Assembly: GCA_028564705.1 (NCBI GenBank)
Contig: JAPXFQ010001301.1
Coordinates: forward strand, 124,001-188,000
Origin: Apricaphanius iberus
Taxonomy: Eukaryota > Chordata > Actinopteri > Cyprinodontiformes > Aphaniidae
Direction: 5' to 3'
Length of the DNA: 64,000 nucleotides
Shown: positions 22,180 through 33,689 of the stretch, one piece after another
Layout of the letters: every line of letters starts with the position of its first letter
Position numbering within the stretch: position 1 is the first letter of the stretch
Notes under the pieces: generated by a model
Databases searched by the model: none
What the model was told of the DNA's origin: nothing
The model's input: the letters and a program-made list of their open reading frames with translations, nothing else
Program-made: the position numbers and the translations under genes

Positions 22180-22560
22180 AGTAGAACCATGAAAGTAGAA
22201 CACAGCCCCAAGTTCTTAAGTACTTACACTGGCTCCCTGTAGCACAGAGAATAAACTTTGAAATACTCATACTAGTTTATAAATCACTGAATGGTTTAGC
22301 ACAAAAGTTTGTAGGAGATATGTTGTCACTATACCAATCCAGCAGAGTACTCAGTTCCTCACACTCGAGCTTTCTACACCGTCCTAGAATTAGAACTAAA
22401 CAGGGAAAGGCAGCTTTCAGCTTCTATGCTCCACAATCTGGAACAAACTTCCAGAAGAATGCAAAAATGCTGAATCGTTAGGCTCCTTAAAATCAAAGAT
22501 TAAAACTCTACTATTCAGATCTACCTTTGAGTCCTAAATTTGCTTTTTTTGATCACTCTT
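22180..22560 (+). mobile_element. L2/CR1-type LINE, 3' end
   Basis: Read through several breaks, the sequence gives L-H-W-L-P-V-A-Q-R, I-L-V-Y-K-S-L-N-G-L-A, R-P-R-I-R-T-K-Q-G-K-A-A-F-S-F-Y-A-P-Q-S-W-N-K-L-P and S-L-G-S-L-K-S-K-I-K-T-L-L-F-R-S. These are the terminal reverse-transcriptase motifs of the L2/CR1 group. It is a different subfamily from the copies at 8.4 and 59.5 kb. Confidence 0.82.
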
Positions 22561-23765
22561 TGATTCTCATGTTTTGTTTTGTTTTACTGATTGGGTTTAA
22601 TCTGTTTTTAATCTGCATTCTTTTGCATGAATTTGTTTCTAATACCTTACATAAATTGCACCTTTTTATTAATGGATTTTCATGTTTCTATTTGTTTTTA
22701 AATTTCATACTCTCACATATTTTTTTATTTTATGCTTCAAGTACTAAATCTATTTTTTTAGTGCTGATCTGTTTTAATTTTCATATTTTTTTATCATGTA
22801 ACCTGGGGTTACTTAAGTAGAGGCATTCCAACATAGCCTTGCTATTGCATCTAGCCCATCTCCGTCTTATTCCAGTAGCCCATTTTCATCAAGGTGGTCT
22901 GGTACCCCAGCACCTGATGCAAACCTTGTTTGGCTTTGCGATGTTTGAGCGGCATTTTGTGTTTAATTTAAGTATATTAGCTACAGCCTTTTGTAATATG
23001 AGATCAAAATGAATATATTTTTTTTATTCTGGCGCCTAATGATTTAATATATTTTGCTATCAGAGATGTCTCTAAACATTTAATTCATCCTTTGATAGAA
23101 TTTGAACCATTTCAGAATCATGGTGAGGAACAGACAGAGAAAAGCTTGGTACAAATATTGTTTTAAGCCGTAACGTTCATATGCAACCATCACTTTTACT
23201 TTAGGTTTAGAGTTGCAAGCTGTGGATGTACAAATGGTTTTTAAACGCATTCTTACAAGTGTGTCATGTAAAAATGACATTTTTCCAACACGGTCACTGT
23301 TGTTGATTTAGCCATAAAGAAAGTCAAGTGGGAGCAAAAATGTTTGAAATGATAGATGCTTAAAACTTTATTTATTGGATAAAAAACTCAAGCCTTTTGA
23401 ACTAAATAGTTTGGTCATTGGTGTAAAAGTCCAAGTCAACTCAAAGTCTTTCAACATTTTTTAAATCAAGTCTTAAATCACAAAATTAAAGACTCGAAAG
23501 TCATGCCGCTCGAGCCCATGTGACACCTCTGATGAAATGAAACAGCCTTATGGCTCATTTTATGGCTTGAAATGAGAAAAGATCTGGCAGCTCTGTTTCA
23601 ATTGAATCTCAGGGCAACAGTCTCAAAAATAAGCCCCCAGCCAAAACAAGTTGTTTGACAGAAAGGACAATGCATTATGATGATGCATGGCCCACTATAC
23701 AGCGCAGTGACACCTCTACCCGTACTCCGAGGACTTTAATTTTTGAATTATTGCTCCTGCAGTTG
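22561..23765. other. No supported gene (1.2 kb)
   Basis: T-rich sequence, including a hydrophobic 97-codon frame at 22527 that is just T-rich DNA, then anonymous AT-rich DNA. Confidence 0.35.
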
Positions 23766-23769
23766 AGCT

Positions 23770-23975
23770 CTTCTCACCAAGCTGTTTGTTTATTGTAGAT
23801 TGGCCCATTCCAGTCTGTGCAGGTGTTCAATCTTGTTCCTGGTGTCCTTGGACAGTTCTCAGGTCCTGGCCATGGTGGGGGTTGGAGTCTGAATGTTTAA
23901 AGGTGTGGAAAGGTGTTTATTATACAGATAACAAGTTCAGATACAATTAGTACAGGTCACAAGTGGATGATATAT
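23770..23975 (-). pseudogene. Tc1-like transposase N-terminus
   Basis: Reverse-strand reading from ATG at 23873 gives M-A-R-T, a stop, then E-L-S-K-D-T-R-N-K-I-E-H-L-H. This is the start of the paired-type DNA-binding domain of Tc1-like transposases (L-S-x-D-x-R-x-K-I-x-x-L-H). The upstream stretch (TTTATTATACAGATAACAAG on the plus strand) is the usual leader of the same family. The rest of the transposase is absent. Confidence 0.68.
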
Positions 23976-25355
23976 ACTTCTAACTTAGAAGTCCTGTTTG
24001 TCTTAGTCTTTTCTTTTTGTAAAGCTCTTCTGGCTCCTTGTTTTTACATAACATAGTTAGTTTTGGTAATAGTTTGAGTTGGGCTAGAGAAGTTTTCATT
24101 TGTATATATTGTAGTAAGACAACTCTTTTTAGTTATTGGTACTGCTCAGTTTAAGCATAGGAGGCCAGCTTTTTGTTTTGGTTTAGGTTCAGATGCCCTT
24201 TGGTCATTATAGGTCATTGTTTTATTACTTTTGTTGGTTTAAACAACACCACTAACCCCAACTCTGTTTTACCTTTGTTTGTTTGTACACTCTCGCTGTT
24301 CACCATAATAAATTTACTTTTTTCAACTTCATCACCGTGCACAGTTCTCCTTGTTGAGACACCAGTCACCTTGCGGAGCTGGGTCATAACAATACACATT
24401 TTAGGTAAAGCGTAGGCTAATTTTGCTTTGCATTGTCCTTACCTGGTGAATTCAGATGGGGAAAATTATATTGTATGATGCAATTCCATGTTACACCCTT
24501 CATAAATATGGGTAATATAACAGTCTGTTATCCTGAAAATTGTCATCGTAAAGTGTGAAAGTTGTGTTCCATGTGCCCCTTTTTGTTATCTCAGCACCTG
24601 CCCCTCCAAAGGTCTCTGCACGTCCCTGCTTATGGTTATTTCTGTACCATCACAGGCGTGGTAACAGGGGGAAAATTGGATCTGACTACCCAGTGCCCAA
24701 GATGAGAGAGGGGGCCATGAAAATATGTTTTTTTCGTTAATGTTTTTTTTTTTAAATCATTGGGCTCTCTAATTAATTGTAATCAAATTATTTCATTATA
24801 TCGTTGTTACCAACTTCAACTATCTGTGTCAGATCTCCACATATTAGGAATCCCCCTCTTTTTGAGATACAAAATGGTTTATGTCACACAGCAACAGTGT
24901 GAGCCCAGCGGTGTTGCCAACGACTTTTCAGACACCGCTAAAAAAGTGCCAAGCAACAAATTTAGCAACATTTCTGACAAACCTCAGCGAATTTCTGGGA
25001 AACTCAAACTGTAACCACACTGTCCTGCAGTAAGGAAATGATCTGCGGATGAGTATGCAGCTAATTTCACCCATCACCATACAGGGAGGGGGTGCTGATT
25101 TCAACCAGTCACAAAACAAATTTGTTTTATGTTTAAAATAACTGAAAAGTAAAAAAAAAAAGGAAATCTGCAGAAATATAATACCAATCTTTCTTTTATG
25201 AGTCATACAACCATTGTTCACTTTGAAGAAGCATTTGTAACTATATGCAGCTGTACACCTGTGCTGCATTCAAGAAATGTTGGAAATGCATGGTGAGTTC
25301 AAAATATAGGACATTTAACACAACACTACATAAGCCATAAACTTCAGTTTAAGCG
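23976..25355. other. No supported gene (1.4 kb)
   Basis: T-rich and anonymous DNA with overlapping short ORFs on both strands near 24173-24415 and 24928-25269. None has recognisable motifs. Confidence 0.35.

Positions 25356-25391
<36 letters not shown>
25356..25391. repeat. (ATT)n microsatellite
   Basis: Twelve ATT units in a row. Confidence 0.95.
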
Positions 25392-26324
25392 TGTATCTCG
25401 TTACAAAACAAACAAAAACTGTATTCTCTCCATTAACTGTGTCTTCTTAGTGTGATGGCCTAATCTTCAGCCACACAAAGTCGGTAATCCAACACACTAT
25501 TGCATTTTTTTTTCAATTTTTTTTTATTTGACACAGTTGAATTTCATTAAGTTCTAATTGTAGCACGCACATTCAGTTAAGTTATGTATTTTTTATTTTG
25601 TCAAACACTTTTTATTTACTCTTTTTTGTGGTTGGACTGAGCTTTGGACCACTGAGCGTTGGGAGTTCCAGTTTGCCTTGCAGTCAACAGGAAGTGGGCC
25701 ATACCAACTAGAGCTCCACCATAGGGGAGGACGAGACTGTTTTATTCTATTTTTTTGTATTAATTAAAATAGATTTAATGTTAGTTTTTTTGTTAAGTTT
25801 ATATTTAGTTTTGAGTAATTTAGGTTATCTCAAACTGTGTTGTTTCTTATTGTAAGCTAAGTGTGTATATGAGTGTTTCCCCCTGTGTGTCATTCAGCGG
25901 GTCTGATCAGCCAGTATTTAAGCTCCCTTGTTTCTTGTTTGTCAGGTCAGTTTTTTTGTTTAAGCAAATAGTTTGAGCTTTTTTTGTTAAAAAAAACCCT
26001 TTATGATTTGAGTTAGGTTTTCTTAATTTTATCTCTTTTAAGGGCCCTGTTTTAGATGTTTTTTTGCATTTTTTGGGAAATAAAGCCCATTACTTAGGAA
26101 ACAAACACTCATGACAAACCGTCTTGGTCCCTCATACTAAGATACCTCAGCAATTTTTTAGAACTAGAAATTTAGTTTAGAAGGTCTTGCATGTCCATTT
26201 GTATATATTCTCTCAACAGAATGGTTCAGGCAAAATAATAAAACACATTACACAGGCTCTAACAGAAGTCACATTTCTTTGTAGAATGTTTCCCCTGTTT
26301 AAATAATTTATTATTTAACTCCAT
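25392..26324. other. No gene; LTR-like composition at 25.6-26.1 kb
   Basis: The stretch from TGGTTGGACTGAGCTTTGG to AAATAAAGCCCATTACTTAG looks like an untranslated regulatory or 3' UTR-type sequence: GC-poor, with CAGTATTTAAGC (TATA-like) at about 25913 and a polyadenylation signal at about 26080. No matching second copy or TG...CA ends were seen, so an LTR is only a possibility. Confidence 0.3.
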
Positions 26325-26800
26325 CCATCTATTCATCCATCCATCGTCTTCCGCTTATCCGGGGTCGGGTCGCGGGGGCAGTAGCTTAAGCAAAGAGACC
26401 CAGACCTACCTCTCCCCAGCCACTTGGGCCAGCTCCTAGGGAGGAATCCCGAGGTGTTCCCAGGCCAGCCAGCAGACATAGTCCCTCCAGCGCGTCCTGG
26501 GTCTTCCTCTGAGCCTCCTCCAGGTGGGACGTACCCGGGACACCTCACCAGGGAGGCGTCCAGGAGGCATTCTGACCAGATGCCTGAGCCACCTCAACTG
26601 GCTCCTCTCCATGAGGAGGAGCAGCGACTCTACTCTGAGCCCCCTCCGGATGACCGAGTTATTCACCCTATCTCTAAAGGAGAGCCCAGCCACTCTGCGG
26701 AGGAAACTCATTTCAGCCGCCTGTATCCGTGATCTTGTCCTTTCGGTCACCACCCAAAGTTCGTGACCATAGATGAGGGTAGGAACGTATATATTATTTA
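26325..26800 (-). mobile_element. RTE-type LINE 3' end, reverse copy
   Basis: On the reverse strand V-P-T-L-I-Y-G-H-E-L-W-V-V-T-E-R-T, then A-E-M-S-F-L-R-R-V-A-G-L-S, then R-S-Q-L-R-W-L-R-H-L-V-R-M-P-P-G-R-L-P-G-E. This is the C-terminus of the abundant RTE-like fish LINE whose 3' end carries the sequence seen here as TTCCGCTTATCCGGGGTCGG and a TCCA/TGGA tail (26321-26345). It is open through 26436 but truncated at the 5' side. Confidence 0.85.
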
Positions 26801-26889
26801 ACTCGTATGAACAAATCTTGATCTTGAGAAAGAATTCTTCCTTTCTGTTTCGTTTGGTTTTCATCATTATACTAACTTTCCATCCAATG

Positions 26890-27592
26890 TTATAAAGCCA
26901 GCAAGGAATCAGCACCTACACATCTGAGACCATGGTCTTGAACCGGAAAAGGCTAGGGTGACTTCTTCGGGTCGGGGATGTCAATATCCTTCCTCAAGTG
27001 GAGGAGGAGGAGTTCAAGTATCTAGGGGTGTTGTTCATGAATGAGGGACAAATGGAGCAGGAGATCGATTGGCGGCTTGATAAGGCATCTGCAGTTATGC
27101 AGGTGCTGTACCAGTCGGTTGTGGTGAAGAGAGAGCTGAGCTGGAAGGCTAAGCTCTCAATTTACCGGTCGATCTACGTTCTTACTTTCATCTAGAGTCA
27201 AGAACTCTGGGTAGTGACCAAATGAATGAGATCATGGATACAAGCAGTTGAAATGAGTTTCCTCCGTAGGGCGTTTGGGCTCTCCCTTAGAGATAGGGTG
27301 AGAACCTCAGTCATCCGGGGGGGTTCAGAGTAGACCCAGTCAGGAGGCCTCCTTGACGCCTCCCTGGGGAGGTGTTCCGGGTGTGTCCCACCGGAAGGAG
27401 GCCCAGGGGAAGACCCACGACACACTGGATGTCTATTAGCTGGCCTGGTAACGCCTTGGGATTCCTCCCGATGAGCTGGCTCAAGTTGCTGGGGAGACGG
27501 AAGTCTGGGCCTCTTTGCTTAAACTGCTCCCCCCGCAACCTTATCCCATATGAAGCGGAAGAGGATGGATGAATGGATGGATGGATGGATAT
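26890..27592 (+). mobile_element. RTE-type LINE 3' end, forward copy
   Basis: Plus-strand reading gives E-F-K-Y-L-G-V-L-F-M-N-E-G-Q-M, then D-W-R-L-D-K-A-S-A-V-M-Q, then S-Q-E-L-W-V-V-T-K, E-M-S-F-L-R-R-A-F-G-L-S, and ends in GGATGGATGAATGG repeats. It is the same family as 26325-26800 but on the opposite strand, with stops and a frameshift. It retains about 200 bp more upstream coding sequence than the reverse copy. Confidence 0.85.
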
Positions 27593-28500
27593 AAAGCCAC
27601 CAACCAGTTGTTTTTTCCCATTGTTTCGACCAGCTTTTCTTGACCGTTTGAGACTGCTTTTTTGCTGTTCTATGGATGTTTTTGTTTTAACATGTCTGAA
27701 CACACTGGTTTACTCGAACACCGGTTTTATTTGTATTGAATGTTGGAGGAGAAAAATAAAGACCGCCTATCACATAATTGATGATGTTTCACATCAGTGT
27801 AATGCAATGATGTAATTAATATGCGCATTAGCACGTGACGTTGAGTAGTAAGATTAGAATAGCCTTGATGCAAGTCATCATGCCTTGATGGTCATCAAAA
27901 GAAGAGAGGGAGGAAAAAGAAAAGGCAGAATGAGAGGAGACCTATTTCTGATAGGTGAACTAGTTTTCTTGTTATACAAAGTTCCATTAAATTTAACCCA
28001 AGTAGGATACACATGTGAAATTTTTAGCTTAGCTAGTTGCCAACCGAGCTTTGCGGCTGTAAGCATAACAACAACTAAACTATGAGCATTTGGGCCAGCT
28101 AACGTTTAGTCGACTTCATGGACATGAATCAGCATGGTCTGTTGAGTTGTATCAGGCTAGGAAATGGAATGCTAGAAGGGACGAGATGAGATGAGATGTG
28201 GCTTGTGTTAAGCATATCATAACAAGACAAAAAATTGGCCAAATGCCTCAGCAGAGGGGGTCAATGAAAGTAATACTCACCAATACATGATTGCATAAAA
28301 ATTTACTTATGCTTTTAATTTATTTTTTAAATCCCACCCCTTTTGTGCCTAATGAAGCCCACTGACATTGAGAGTGTATAGGGCCCAGAATTTGGTGCTA
28401 CGCCCATGTGTACCATTACACAAATACATTTCTTAATAATCATACAATGTGATTTCCTGGGTTATTTTTTACAAGTGCATACATGATAGAAACTACTGTT
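27593..28500. other. No supported gene (0.9 kb)
   Basis: Anonymous intron sequence. Confidence 0.35.
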
Positions 28501-28501
28501 A

Positions 28502-28516
28502 CCCCCCCCCCCCCCC
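28502..28516. repeat. Poly(C) run of 15
   Basis: Fifteen uninterrupted C residues in AT-rich DNA. Confidence 0.95.
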
Positions 28517-28985
28517 AAACTGTATAAATATGTTTCAATGAAAAACACATTGAACAAAAATAGAGAAATACTATTTTATTTTTAAATAATATTGCATAAA
28601 TTATGTGAGGTATTTGATCATGTCGAATTACCATATGTAGAAACATTGTGTGGGTCTTTCTCTATGGTGAAATGGCCGGACACAGTTTGCATCACACTGT
28701 GTTATGACCACCCACTCTTAAGGTGTATGAATCGATGAAACAGTTTTCTTATTTTTTTATTTTGTTTTTGGTCAAGCAAAAGCCTTAAGCTGCTCCACGA
28801 CCTTTGTTTAGCTCTGATCCATCAGCGGAGAATAACTGTAATAGAGCATTTTGATTTGCCAATTATGTTTTGGTGTCTCTCACTCCAAGCCCCTGTAGTT
28901 TGATAATAACCTTCCTTCATATAGTTACCTTTCTCATGATTATCTTCACACCATAAGGCAGGATGTTTCATGGAGCTCCAGGCTG

Positions 28986-29011
28986 AACTATGAAATAGTT
29001 ATTTCATAGTT
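28986..29011. repeat. Perfect 12-bp inverted repeat
   Basis: AACTATGAAATA, a 2-base centre, then TATTTCATAGTT. It is effectively a 26-bp palindrome about 670 bp before exon G. Confidence 0.85.
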
Positions 29012-29680
29012 TTTCAAATGTACATTTCAACATACTTGGCTAAACTATGTTGTATTTGATGCTTATTTAATAGAATTAGCATTCAAAGCATTTGAGATTT
29101 TATTTCAGAGATTGAGAGTAAAACTGACTTTGATATCTCAGAGAAAGCTGAATCCTACAGCACACAAATATAATCGTATATATTTTGCAAACTTCCTTTT
29201 TAGCTTTTTATTTTTGGTTGGTTCTCAGATACCAACACTAACCTCTTTCCACTAATAGGAATATCCAGAATGAAAAATTGTCAGTTAAATTACATTTCCT
29301 AAAGTTGCGCCTGCTTTGGAATGTAAGTATGAACTATTTCTCAATCCTGGTAGTTGGGGCTCAGTGGGCTATATCATTCATATATGTTCCTTGACATTTA
29401 ATTGAAATGTTTCAATTACCATTTCAGTATGTCATCAAGTTCAGAAAAAGTATGGGACATTTAAAATGTGGCGGGTAGAGAGTAAGTTGGGAATTAATTA
29501 TTTAGCCTAACCCTAACTCTTCTCATCAAAATTATTTATTTTTTTGTTGTTGGGTATCCTTAAAGTTAAACTTAATGTTGATTCAACGTCTTCTCTTTTT
29601 TCAGGTTTTAATCAAATCTTGAGCTGATTTATTACTTTAAATTACACACTTAACTATAATATTATCTTTTTCTCTGCTAG

Positions 29681-31191
29681 GTCCAGGTTGTGTTTCAGCT
29701 CAGGGAATCCGTCATCATCATCTCAGGGACCATTTGATGTTGGAACCAGATTGGATATGTGCCATAAAGCAGAGTGATTTACCTTCCAGTAAGGTAACGG
29801 GGGATGATAGAGACACTGCAGAAGAACCTGGAAATGCAGAGTCCTCTCACAATCCACTGGATTCTCAGAACGTTATGAAATCTGACTCTCATCAAAATGA
29901 TTTAAATGTTGGCTATAATTCAGCCAATTCCTCTTGTTTTGATCCTTATGGCTTTAAACTCAGTCCAGAAAACTCTATCCACGCACTTACAGACCCTGAT
30001 GAAGCTGAACTGAGCCCAGAAGATGCAGATCTTATATTTGATGGTGAACCCTCATCTTCTCCACCATTTGAGCAAAATTTTGATCCCTATGGGTTTGACA
30101 TCACTGCCTGTAAAATAGTACGAGACTCTGATCCTTATGGCTTTAAACTCAGCCCTGATGAAGAGCATCAGGTGGTTTTAGACCTTTGCGGTGATGATGA
30201 CCTGGAGGCAATGGGTCCTAGCACCTGTGAAAATAGAGAAGAATTAGAGAACTTTAACTATGCTAAGCAGGAAGTACTGAATCTGCACGCATATGAAAAC
30301 CGAGAGGTCCTGGAAGAATGTGACTACAGTTTTCAGAAAGTCCTAAATTATAGAAGTACCGGAAACCAAGAAGTGTTAGAGTCATCTAGCTCTTTCAACG
30401 AGGACCTGGGGACCTATGAAATAAAGAATCTCACAGATTTCAGTTCTCATGAAAATCAAGAGGTAGTGAATACCTGTCCCAGTATCACCAAGGAGGATTT
30501 ACCTGAACCTTTTAGTTATCATAATCAAGAGATACTGGAAACGAATAACCACAGCAGTATGGAACTGCAAAGCTTTTCTTATCCTGAAAATCAGGAAGTT
30601 TTAGATTTAGATAGCCACGAAAATCAAGAGCTTCTGGACTTTTGCGACAAAGAAAAACAGGGAACACTTCTCTCTAGTTGCCAGCATGACAAGGAACCCC
30701 AGGATCCCAATCTTACCGAGAATCAGGAGTTGTTAGAGTTACATAGCCATGTCAACCAAGAGACACTAGGCATGCATAGTATTGAAAATGTAGCTGAAGT
30801 AAAAAGAAATCCAGGCATTGTTGAAACAGAGCTCAATCTCAGTGTCTCGAATAACAGCTCAGACAGTGATCTAGAGTCCAACAATACAGAAAGACTGGAA
30901 CTTGGCACCATAAATGCCAGCACTATAAATATTGCTACATCTGACACACTTAACAAAACAATCAACAAGTCAGCTAAACAGGGCCCAAGTATATCTGATT
31001 CACCAAACAGTCAGATATATTTTGGAGCTGATCTGGGATCAGTATTTAGTGCCGGAGGATATATTGGTTGTCCTGATGTAGCGGATGACTTGGAGCCGCT
31101 GAACAAAAGCCAAGAAAACCCACCACCAAAATCTGAACCAGAACCAATACCACCTGAAAGACCTGTTAGGCCTCCTAGACCATCTCTCAAG
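29681..31191 (+). CDS. Host gene exon G, DPYGF and NQE-repeat region
   Basis: This 1,511-bp exon follows a strong pyrimidine tract (TCTTTTTCTCTGCTAG) and ends CTCAAG|GTAAGT. It is open for 503 codons and in phase with exons F and H. Residues of the exon read as follows: a short lead with M-L-E-P-D-W; three D-P-Y-G-F motifs encoded at 29941, 30082 and 30130, two of them followed by K-L-S-P; a degenerate repeat block (about 30220-30790) built on E/G/H/V-N-Q-E-V/L/I-L; a serine/asparagine-rich stretch; and a proline-rich tail (E-P-I-P-P-E-R-P-V-R-P-P-R-P). The composition is acidic and disordered, with no membrane segment or globular domain. The length and absence of stops in AT-rich DNA make it certainly coding. 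The protein is not recognised; an SH3-binding tail and adaptor role are inferred. Confidence 0.9.
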
Positions 31192-33647
31192 GTAAGTAAG
31201 AAATCTTGAAGATATTTAAGGTGAATTACTTTATTTACAGAAGATGTTCCCTGCAATAAATAATGTTCATTTAAAAATGGAATCTTATGTATGTCTTCGT
31301 TTCTTTTCCATAATGAGGTTTTTGCATGAAAACTTGTTTTTCACAAACTAACTTTGGGGAAAAACTTTTTTTTCAGGTTAGGGTTAAAAAATATTTTTAT
31401 TTTATCTGAATGGGTTCATCGCTCAGTATCTCTGTGTTTCAGGTCAGTTTGGGATACTAAATCATTGGAAAATTTTGTTATTACAACTACTTTTTTTTTT
31501 ATCTTGTCAATTATTGTTCCTGGTTTCCACCTCTGATATGTATTCCATTGGTTATGAGTATTTTTAAGTTAATATCACTTTTGAAAGAAAAAAAAATCAA
31601 CATGACAAAAAAGTGGGTCAAATCTAATTTTAGTTGAAGAAGAAAATCTTGAGAAATCATCACTCATCAATTCAATGGAATTTCCTGTATTTACTTTTAT
31701 TTCCTGTTGTCCAAAGAACAAAATTAACCTCTTTGTTATTGTTTTCCCTTTAATTGTTTTTTTTTTTTTTTAAATAAAGGAGCAATAAAGTAGGAATTAT
31801 TATTAACAGTTGTAGTAGTACTGTTGATATTTACCATCACGAATCTTAACCAACTAGATTCACAGCCGTGTGTGTTACATTGTTTGTTGTTTGAAACTGG
31901 TATTGTTAAATGAGATTAATTGCATATATTTGGACCAAAGAAAAAAATCATATAATGTATGTATGCATATATATGAGCCAAATTTTATGTTTGTCAAGTA
32001 AATAAAAAGTAACCTTAGTTGCATTTTAATATCTTGAATGTATATGTTTTTGTGTTTTCTTTTTTGTTCAATCAAAAAAAAATTATCTGGGCTTTTTTTT
32101 GTCCTAAGACAAAAAAAAAAAGAAACGGAAGAGGATTTCGTTGCAGAAATGAAACTGTGGCTTCCAGCATGGCACACGCTGGGAGCCTATTCAGTGGCTT
32201 CTACACATTCAGTGAAATTCAGTGAGTTTTGTTCTTTGACATAGTTTTTTCTTTCTGCTTTTTGATCCTGGTTTAACACATATTGGAGTTGAAATTTTTA
32301 TGGATAACTTTTTGTTCAGTTCAATTTTGTACTTGTGTGTGTAGCAGCCACTGTCCTATTGTTTACACCAGAGATCAGTTGTTAGCGTTTTGAAGCACTA
32401 CAATACAGTTCAAACTGAATGGCTCAATGAGCAGGACAAGATGCAGGAAATTAGTCATCATTTGGCATCACAAGTGGAGATGAACGTACAGACCCACCAT
32501 TCTGTCCATCATCATCTTCCCAAAATGCTGGATCTGCTGGCAGCTCTTACCCACTATCAAATAAAAGGGGCTACCAAGAGAGCAGGTTGATTATCCTGAC
32601 TGAGATAGGGCTAACTGTAGTACCTTCAGACACACAGATAAAAATTGACAGTTTTCCTTGCCTAACCATCAAAGAGACCTGTATACAGACTCCTCCCCTC
32701 AGAGGAGACTGATGAAGCTCTGATGGACTGTTTCAGCCTCACTGTAGGACTTTGTGGAACAATTCTAATAAAACCATATCCTGATCAATGCTGGCAAAAA
32801 CCGATTAGCTGGTGGTGGATTTCCTTGTGAACTGATATTAATATAGTAGAACCTTCTTTGGTGCAACTGTGGCTCAGTAAGTAGAGTAGTTTTCTTGCAA
32901 TCAGAAGGTATAGGTTTGAATCCAGTTTCCTCCTTTGAGTGCTTTGAATTGTCAGTATGACGAGAAAAGCACAATATAAGTCCAGTTTATTAACCCTTCT
33001 AGGTACCTGGGTGTTCACTTGAACAATGGACTGTGGACACAACACTGGTTCTCTTTGCAGGAAAGATCAGAGCAGCATTGTCAGAACAGAAGGATCATAA
33101 GCTGCATTTCCCTTTGAAATATTTTACATATGCTCGGAAAAAAAAAAAAAAAGAAAGAAAAATCTGCAAATAATATGGAGTTACGTTTCACAGAACAATT
33201 CATGAAAACTGTAGGTGAATCCACAAGTAATAATTCACCAATAGGAAGGGGTCCTCTGTGATGGGCAGTAGGTTATTGTCTAGCAGTGACCCTGGTTGAC
33301 CTACCCTCCAACTCCGTAAAACAGTAATGTTTTAGACTGAAATGGTGCTTTGCTTAGGGAGCCTAAAATTGATACTATTAATGATGTTTCAAAAGTTCTT
33401 CACTCAGTATGAAGAAAGTATAAAATTTGAAGTTTTTTTATGTTTTAGTGTCACTTAAGCTACTGTATAAGTAACCATTGGATGAGAATACTGTAGACAG
33501 TTTCTGGAGTCTGTGCATCAAATCTTGTAGGTATTTATTCAGGGTTTTTTGGGGTTGTTTTTTTTTTTCTGGTAATCTAAGGATGGTTTGGGTAATTTAA
33601 AAATTATTATTCTAATGACAAAAACTGCCTTTTGTCTTTTTTTCCAG
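31192..33647. other. Last intron of the host gene
   Basis: It holds a SINE (32858-32996) and two unexplained ORF-like pieces: 32110-32240 (E-E-D-F-V-A-E-M-K-L-W) and 32396-32590 (E-W-L-N-E-Q-D-K-M-Q-E-I-S-H-H-L). Both read like protein sequence but lack matching splice sites, so they may be decayed element ORFs. Confidence 0.5.
32858..32996 (+). repeat. tRNA-derived SINE
   Basis: CTGTGGCTCAGTAAGTAGAG is an A-box-like start and GGTATAGGTTTGAATCCAG a B-box-like segment. These are followed by a shortened body and the usual tail GAGAAAAGCACAATATAAGT. It matches the common fish SINE with an internal deletion. Confidence 0.78.
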
Positions 33648-33689
33648 AACAAGCAGAAGGCACCATCCCAGGGTATTGACCTGAAGTGA
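33648..33689 (+). CDS. Host gene exon H, terminal
   Basis: The acceptor TTTGTCTTTTTTTCCAG is followed by 13 codons and TGA, in phase 0 with exon G. The protein ends K-A-P-S-Q-G-I-D-L-K. The short basic end continues the proline-rich tail. Good splice signal and phase, plus the lack of any other terminal exon, support it. Confidence 0.78.
   Translation, partial: NKQKAPSQGIDLK

Noticed and set aside
22527..22820. Hydrophobic 97-codon frame resembling a membrane protein
   Set aside because: T-rich DNA following the L2 3' end; hydrophobicity is a composition effect.
26424..26766. Plus-strand frames over the RTE fragment
   Set aside because: Antisense of the reverse-strand RTE coding sequence, which has the recognised motifs.
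28502..28516. Poly(C) as a regulatory element
   Set aside because: A simple homopolymer, prone to length error, with no supporting context.
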